A stretch of 7,854 bases of DNA, taken from NCBI GenBank assembly GCA_030836605.1, contig JAUPMC010000145.1, positions 1 through 7,854 of the forward strand. The letters run 5' to 3'. The notes under the pieces are model-generated. The model was not told the origin of the DNA and did no database searches. It saw only the letters and a program-made list of their open reading frames with translations. The translations under genes were made by a program, and so were the position numbers. Positions 5,157-7,854 of this stretch are shown piece by piece (within the stretch, counting starts at the first letter, position 1; each line of letters opens with the position of its first letter). The DNA is from Thermoplasmatota archaeon. GTDB lineage: Archaea; Thermoplasmatota; Thermoplasmata; UBA10834.

Positions 5157-5660
5157 ATGACTAGGATCAAGGTCATCACCGAACCGGCGGAATTGGTCCC
5201 TATGTTCCGGGCGGTGGACACGAAGGTCAAGAGGGAGGTCTTGAAACTAGTCACCCTCGAATGGCACACGGTCAGGGACATCGAGAAGCAGTTCGGGCCC
5301 GCCGGGAAGGAGGCCCTCTTGTTCTTCGAGAAGATGAAGCTCGTCGAGACGAGGTGGCAGACCTCCGACACGCAGCAGCCCGAGAAGGCCTATCACACGT
5401 ACTACACGTCGTTCCACATCAACGCCTCGTGGCCGGTGTACGAGATCAGCGACGTCCTCGCCGCGGCCGTGATGGACGAGAAGGAGTTCACCAAGATCGA
5501 GAAGCAGATATTCGACCTCGTCGGGCCCCAGGGCAAGTTCGCGGGCGATGTCGCCGAGGTCCTGGGGGTCACGTTCACGATGCTCAAGAGCCTGGTGAAG
5601 AGAAGCACCAAGCTGGACTACAGAGGCCACAGGATAGAGCGCGTGAAGGAGTCGCATTAG
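5157..5660 (+). CDS. ArsR-type archaeal transcriptional regulator (COG1318-like)
   Basis: The product is a 167-residue cytoplasmic DNA-binding protein with two winged-helix-like units. The first covers about residues 12-70, with an acidic and lysine-rich helix pair and EALLFFEKMKLVETRW at the wing. The second covers about 110-162 and includes GDVAEVLGVTFTMLKSLVKRS and the conserved tail LDYRGHRIE. The central block KAYHTYYTSFHINASWPVYEISDVL is very typical of a conserved euryarchaeal family that I recall as COG1318, present in most methanogens and Thermoplasmata. H80, H87 and nearby Tyr residues could be ligands, but this is not established. The target genes are unknown to me. It heads a tight cluster with Trm56 (21-nt gap) and an HD protein. 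Confidence 0.9.
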   Translation: MTRIKVITEPAELVPMFRAVDTKVKREVLKLVTLEWHTVRDIEKQFGPAGKEALLFFEKMKLVETRWQTSDTQQPEKAYHTYYTSFHINASWPVYEISDVLAAAVMDEKEFTKIEKQIFDLVGPQGKFAGDVAEVLGVTFTMLKSLVKRSTKLDYRGHRIERVKESH

Positions 5661-5681
5661 CGCCTCCGGGGTGGACGCATC

Positions 5682-6218
5682 ATGATAGTCGTGCTGAGGC
5701 TCGGCCATCGTCCCGACAGGGACCAGAGGGTCACGACGCACGTCGCGCTGACCGCCAGGGCGCTTGGGGCGGACGAGGTCTGGGTATCGACAAAGGACTC
5801 GTCCCTCGAGCGCTCGGTCCGAGGGGTCGTGGAGAGGTTCGGGGGCGGGTTCGCCATCAAGACAGGGGTCGACTGGCGCAAGGCCCTCAAGGCATGGACC
5901 GGCACGGTCGTCCACCTGACGATGTACGGCGAGAGCCTCTCGGACGCGCTCCCGACCATCCCGGCCGACGACCTCATGATAGTCGTCGGGGCGGAGAAGG
6001 TCCCGAGGGAGGTCTACGAGCTGGCCCACAGGAACGTGTCCGTGGGGAACCAGCCGCACTCGGAGGTCGCGGCCCTGGCGATATTCCTGGACAGGCTCAA
6101 GGGCGGCAGGTCCGTCGAGCGCGACCTGAAAGGCAGGATGAGGATCATACCGAACCCCAGGGGGAAGACAGTAGTTGACGGACGGAACAGCGAGGCCGGT
6201 GAAGGTCCCGGGCAGTGA
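5682..6218 (+). CDS. trm56: tRNA (cytidine(56)-2'-O)-methyltransferase Trm56
   Basis: Trm56 is an archaea-only SPOUT-class enzyme that uses S-adenosylmethionine to methylate the 2'-hydroxyl of C56 in the T loop of tRNA. Family landmarks are clear. The N-terminus VLRLGHRPDRDQRVTTHVAL (4-23) carries the expected Arg and His residues. The trefoil-knot, cofactor-binding part holds VVGAEKVP (101-108) and SVGNQPHSEVAALAIFL (120-136). The homologous region ends around residue 165; the last 13 or so residues (DGRNSEAGEGPGQ) look like an unconserved tail created by overlap with the next gene. ATG5682 has GGGGTGG about 7 nt upstream. It sits 21 nt after the ArsR-type gene and overlaps the HD gene by about 20 nt, so the three are probably one operon. 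Confidence 0.95.
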   Translation: MIVVLRLGHRPDRDQRVTTHVALTARALGADEVWVSTKDSSLERSVRGVVERFGGGFAIKTGVDWRKALKAWTGTVVHLTMYGESLSDALPTIPADDLMIVVGAEKVPREVYELAHRNVSVGNQPHSEVAALAIFLDRLKGGRSVERDLKGRMRIIPNPRGKTVVDGRNSEAGEGPGQ

Positions 6219-6720
6219 GGCGTGCCTCAGGATACTTGCGGACAGCGGCTGCGGGGCCGATGTCATAGAGCACTGCAAGGCGGTCGCGCGGCTCGCTGTC
6301 AGGATCGCCCGCAGGTGCGGGGCCGACGAGAGCCTCGTGGAGGCGGGTGCGCTCCTGCACGACCTCGGCCGGTGCCGGACCCACGGGATCGCGCACGCGG
6401 TCGAGGGAGCGAAGATGGCGACCGAGCTGAAGCTTCCCTCGCCACTGGTCAGGATAATCGAGCGGCATGTCGGCGCCGGGATAGCCAAGGCGGAGGCCGA
6501 GAGCATGGGCCTTCCGAAGAAGGACTATGCCCCGCGCACACTCGAGGAGAAGATAGTCGCCCATGCGGACAACCTGTTCGAAGGCGCGAGGCGCGTCCCC
6601 GTCTCGGACTCGGTCTACCAGCTCGTGCGCAAAGGCATGGACGGACCCGCGGAGAAGGTTCTGCGCCTCCACAAGGAGCTCTCCGAGGCGTGCGGGTGCG
6701 ATGTGGACGAGATAAACTGA
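6199..6720 (+). CDS. HD-domain metal-dependent hydrolase (TIGR00295-like)
   Basis: The product is a 173-residue soluble protein with an HD phosphohydrolase core. The first metal ligand is likely H25, the HD dyad is in LLHDLGR (H54-D55), followed by H62/H66, H90 in RIIERHVGAGI, and D124 in IVAHADNLFEG. This matches a family of small archaeal HD proteins I recall as TIGR00295; the substrate is unknown, with nucleotide phosphates or 2',3'-cyclic phosphates as general possibilities. The start is uncertain. GTG6199 (with GAGG 3 nt upstream) gives a normal N-terminus just before ACLRIL. An in-frame TTG at 6175 (with GGGGGA 9 nt upstream) would add 8 residues. Either way it overlaps the end of trm56, suggesting coupled translation. 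It converges on the next gene with a 16-nt gap. Confidence 0.88.
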   Translation: MKVPGSEACLRILADSGCGADVIEHCKAVARLAVRIARRCGADESLVEAGALLHDLGRCRTHGIAHAVEGAKMATELKLPSPLVRIIERHVGAGIAKAEAESMGLPKKDYAPRTLEEKIVAHADNLFEGARRVPVSDSVYQLVRKGMDGPAEKVLRLHKELSEACGCDVDEIN

Positions 6721-6736
6721 GAAGCGACTGCCGCGC

Positions 6737-7252
6737 CTAATCCGCGTGGTGGTACCTGGGGAACCGACCTTCCTTGTGCGCGTCCCTGAGCTTGTGGTAC
6801 TCCTCCGCGTTCCTGCGGGCGGCGTCCATCAGGCTTGGGTCGTTCTCCTTGACCACCTTGGCCGGGACGCCGACCACTAGGCTCCCGGGCGGGACCTTCA
6901 TGCCTGACTTGACAAGGGCGTTCGCCCCTATCACAGAGCCAGACCCGACCTCCGCGCCGTCGAGCACGGACGAGTTCATGCCGACAATCACGTAGTCCCC
7001 GATCCTGGCGGCGTGTATGATCGCGCCGTGGCCGATGGACACGTTCTTGCCGACGATCGTCGGCTTGCCCGGGTTGCCGTGTATCTGGCAATGCTCCTGC
7101 ACGCTCGACCCCTCGCCTATCCTGACCGCTGAGAGGTCCCCTCTGATCACCGCGTAAGGCCAGACGCTGCAGCCCTTCTCGATGACGACATCACCGACGA
7201 TGACGGCCTCTGGGGCGATGTAGCACGAAGGGTCGACGACCGGTCCGGACAC
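6737..7252 (-). CDS. gamma-carbonic anhydrase-like hexapeptide-repeat protein
   Basis: The product is 171 residues forming a left-handed beta-helix of hexapeptide turns (about residues 8-125) and a C-terminal helix (about 138-160), the fold of gamma-carbonic anhydrases and of YrdA/PaaY/CaiE-like relatives. Zinc ligands of the family are present: H58 (QIHG), H75 and H80 (SIGHGAIIH). Also present are the conserved RGD (37-39) and the VQEH block (51-54). The proton-shuttle loop of Methanosarcina Cam is absent, as in YrdA-type members, so carbonic anhydrase activity is possible but not assured. The start is GTG, supported by a TATA element 27-28 bp upstream, so it has its own leaderless transcript despite lying 42 nt downstream of the PRC-barrel gene. 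Confidence 0.92.
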   Translation of the reverse strand: MSGPVVDPSCYIAPEAVIVGDVVIEKGCSVWPYAVIRGDLSAVRIGEGSSVQEHCQIHGNPGKPTIVGKNVSIGHGAIIHAARIGDYVIVGMNSSVLDGAEVGSGSVIGANALVKSGMKVPPGSLVVGVPAKVVKENDPSLMDAARRNAEEYHKLRDAHKEGRFPRYHHAD

Positions 7253-7274
7253 GGACAGCTTGAGCGCGATGGCT

Positions 7275-7284
7275 AGGATAAAAC
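7275..7284 (-). promoter_or_regulatory. TATA box of the gamma-CA-like gene (leaderless)
   Basis: GTTTTATCCT on the minus strand is centred 27-28 bp before the GTG at 7252. It lies in the short gap after the PRC-barrel stop, which indicates an independent promoter in addition to any read-through. Confidence 0.55.
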
Positions 7285-7294
7285 CTTCGTCGTC

Positions 7295-7576
7295 CTAGGC
7301 TTCCTTCTTCTCGCTCTTCGGCTTGGACCCCCTCTTGAGGGCGACGCGCTTCGGGAAGTACTTGAGTATCACGATGTCGCCGACCGACCCGATCCACCTG
7401 AACGGGACGTTGACGGACTTGGACCCTTCAACCAGGAGCGGGTTCGTCTGGCTGATGAAAAGTCCTTGGACCTTGTTCTCATCCACCTCGACGACGAGGT
7501 TGGAGATGTTCCCAAGGTATATGCCCTGACTCGTGTAGACTTGCAGACCAATCATATCAGAAGCTTCGGTGAGCAT
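7295..7576 (-). CDS. PRC-barrel domain protein
   Basis: The product is a 93-residue soluble protein made of one PRC-barrel (about residues 5-76). The N-terminal MIGLQVYTSQGIYLGNISNL is the usual first barrel strand pair, and NVPFRWIGSVGDIVILK closes the barrel. A basic tail rich in Lys, Arg and Ser follows. PRC-barrels occur in RimM, in photosynthetic reaction centre H subunits and in many small archaeal proteins; haloarchaeal CdpB cell-division proteins are of this kind. Which role applies here is not visible. The frame runs further upstream to a TTG at 7744, but that region overlaps a TATA box (7610-7617). ATG7576, about 37 bp from the TATA centre with a leader of about 10 nt, is preferred, and homology begins there. 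Confidence 0.85.
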   Translation of the reverse strand: MLTEASDMIGLQVYTSQGIYLGNISNLVVEVDENKVQGLFISQTNPLLVEGSKSVNVPFRWIGSVGDIVILKYFPKRVALKRGSKPKSEKKEA

Positions 7577-7608
7577 CCTGCATCCCTGCGACCGTATCGC
7601 CATCCAGT

Positions 7609-7618
7609 CTTTAAATAG
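7609..7618 (-). promoter_or_regulatory. TATA box of the PRC-barrel gene
   Basis: CTATTTAAAG on the minus strand is close to the ideal archaeal TATA sequence, with predicted initiation near 7586 and a leader of about 10 nt before ATG7576. It rules out the longer upstream reading frame as the main product. Confidence 0.65.
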
Positions 7619-7667
7619 TTTTGTTTCAGCCAGAGTACTGGCTTCCAAGACTACGTCTTGGGCCCCT

Positions 7668-7681
7668 CGCCTCGCGAGGCG
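7668..7681. repeat. 14-bp perfect palindrome CGCCTCGCGAGGCG between divergent genes
   Basis: This palindrome lies in the 190-bp region between the PRC-barrel and PDCD5-like genes. Its central 10 bp (CCTCGCGAGG) are identical to the palindrome at 1718-1727. It sits upstream of both TATA boxes (about 50 bp from one and 20 bp from the other), where an operator shared by a divergent pair would be expected. No binding protein is known. Confidence 0.5.
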
Positions 7682-7698
7682 CACATGTTCGGAACAAT

Positions 7699-7708
7699 GG
7701 TTAAGTAC
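7699..7708 (+). promoter_or_regulatory. TATA box of the PDCD5-like gene
   Basis: GGTTAAGTAC resembles the SSB promoter element at 5004-5014. It is about 63 bp before ATG7767, so a leader of roughly 35 nt is expected, with GGTG (7757-7760) 6 nt before the ATG as a possible ribosome site. Confidence 0.45.
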
Positions 7709-7766
7709 GCGGCCCCCATTCGGTAGTGCATACGAAAGGCACAAGCGTGCAAATCCGGTGTGGCAG

Positions 7767-7854
7767 ATGTCAGAGCTGGATGAGATAAGGCAGAGGAAGT
7801 TGCAGGAGATGATGAGGATGACAGGTTCAGGGCTTTCCGGAGGCGTAGCGTATC
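7767..7854 (+). CDS. PDCD5/TFAR19-family DNA-binding protein (5' end only)
   Basis: Only 29 codons are in the window and the gene continues past its end. The N-terminus MSELDEIRQRKLQEMMRM matches the highly charged first helix of archaeal PDCD5-like DNA-binding proteins (COG2118), which usually begin with M-S-(D/E)-(L/I)-(D/E)-EIR-(R/K). The family total length is around 110-120 residues. The archaeal proteins bind DNA in vitro and are often encoded beside ribosomal protein genes such as rps19e and rpl39e; whether that is so here is outside the window. ATG7767 is preceded by GGTG at a 6-nt spacing. Confidence 0.8.
   Translation, partial: MSELDEIRQRKLQEMMRMTGSGLSGGVAY

Noticed and set aside
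5247..6506. Very long minus-strand open frame (419 codons) opposite the ArsR-type, trm56 and HD genes
   Set aside because: It lies antisense to three well-recognised genes. G/C-rich third positions leave antisense frames free of stops, and its translation is a low-complexity mix of Arg, Pro, Leu and Glu with no recognisable domain.
7219..7227. Fourth exact copy of TGTAGCACG as an operator
   Set aside because: It lies within the gamma-CA-like gene and encodes part of Ser-Cys-Tyr-Ile near its N-terminus, so coding constraint is a sufficient explanation.
7577..7744. 56-codon N-terminal extension of the PRC-barrel protein from TTG7744
   Set aside because: The PRC-barrel begins right after ATG7576, and the extension crosses a near-ideal TATA box and a palindrome, so it is intergenic DNA.
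1..7854. Mobile element, CRISPR, toxin-antitoxin or defence system
   Set aside because: No transposase, integrase, terminal repeats, spaced direct repeats or recognised defence domains were seen. Gene content is mainly archaeal housekeeping with even base composition.

Overview
This is a GC-rich archaeal window. The main evidence is a set of archaea-specific protein families: tRNA (cytidine-56-2'-O)-methyltransferase Trm56, a conserved two-domain ArsR-type regulator, a small single-OB-fold SSB of the kind known from Sulfolobus and Thermoplasma, and the first codons of a PDCD5/TFAR19-type DNA-binding protein. Archaeal TATA boxes lie about 28 bp upstream of start codons, and several mRNAs look leaderless. 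A euryarchaeal lineage near Thermoplasmatota fits best (single-OB SSB, high GC, leaderless genes), but the exact lineage is inferred and not shown by the sequence.

Layout: (1) 1-1290. A weak partial ORF end is followed by a roughly 10-TM membrane protein of unknown function, whose stop lies 5 nt from the CCA end of a convergent tRNA-Asn(GTT). (2) 1392-4656. A small winged-helix regulator on the minus strand is divergent from a plus-strand run of an ABC-2 type ATPase, a 12-TM permease and a dolichol/phytol-kinase-like CTP-dependent lipid kinase. The regulator and exporter share an intergenic region with a 9-bp inverted repeat. (3) 4674-5156. An SSB-like gene on the minus strand has a divergent promoter region that includes a G-quadruplex-capable tract. 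(4) 5157-6720. Three plus-strand genes are tightly packed: the ArsR-type regulator, Trm56 and an HD-domain hydrolase. (5) 6737-7576. A gamma-carbonic-anhydrase-like protein and a PRC-barrel protein lie on the minus strand. (6) 7767-end. The PDCD5-like gene starts and runs off the window.

Most genes are ordinary archaeal housekeeping. The parts worth a second look are regulatory. The 9-mer CGTGCTACA (or its complement) occurs at three promoter or leader positions plus once inside a gene. A palindrome core CCTCGCGAGG is shared by two 5' regions. An all-single-base-loop G4 motif sits upstream of the SSB gene. The regulator/ABC exporter/lipid kinase unit may be a small envelope-lipid or export module, but its substrate cannot be read from the sequence. 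I did not find convincing evidence of a mobile element, CRISPR array, toxin-antitoxin pair or defence system.
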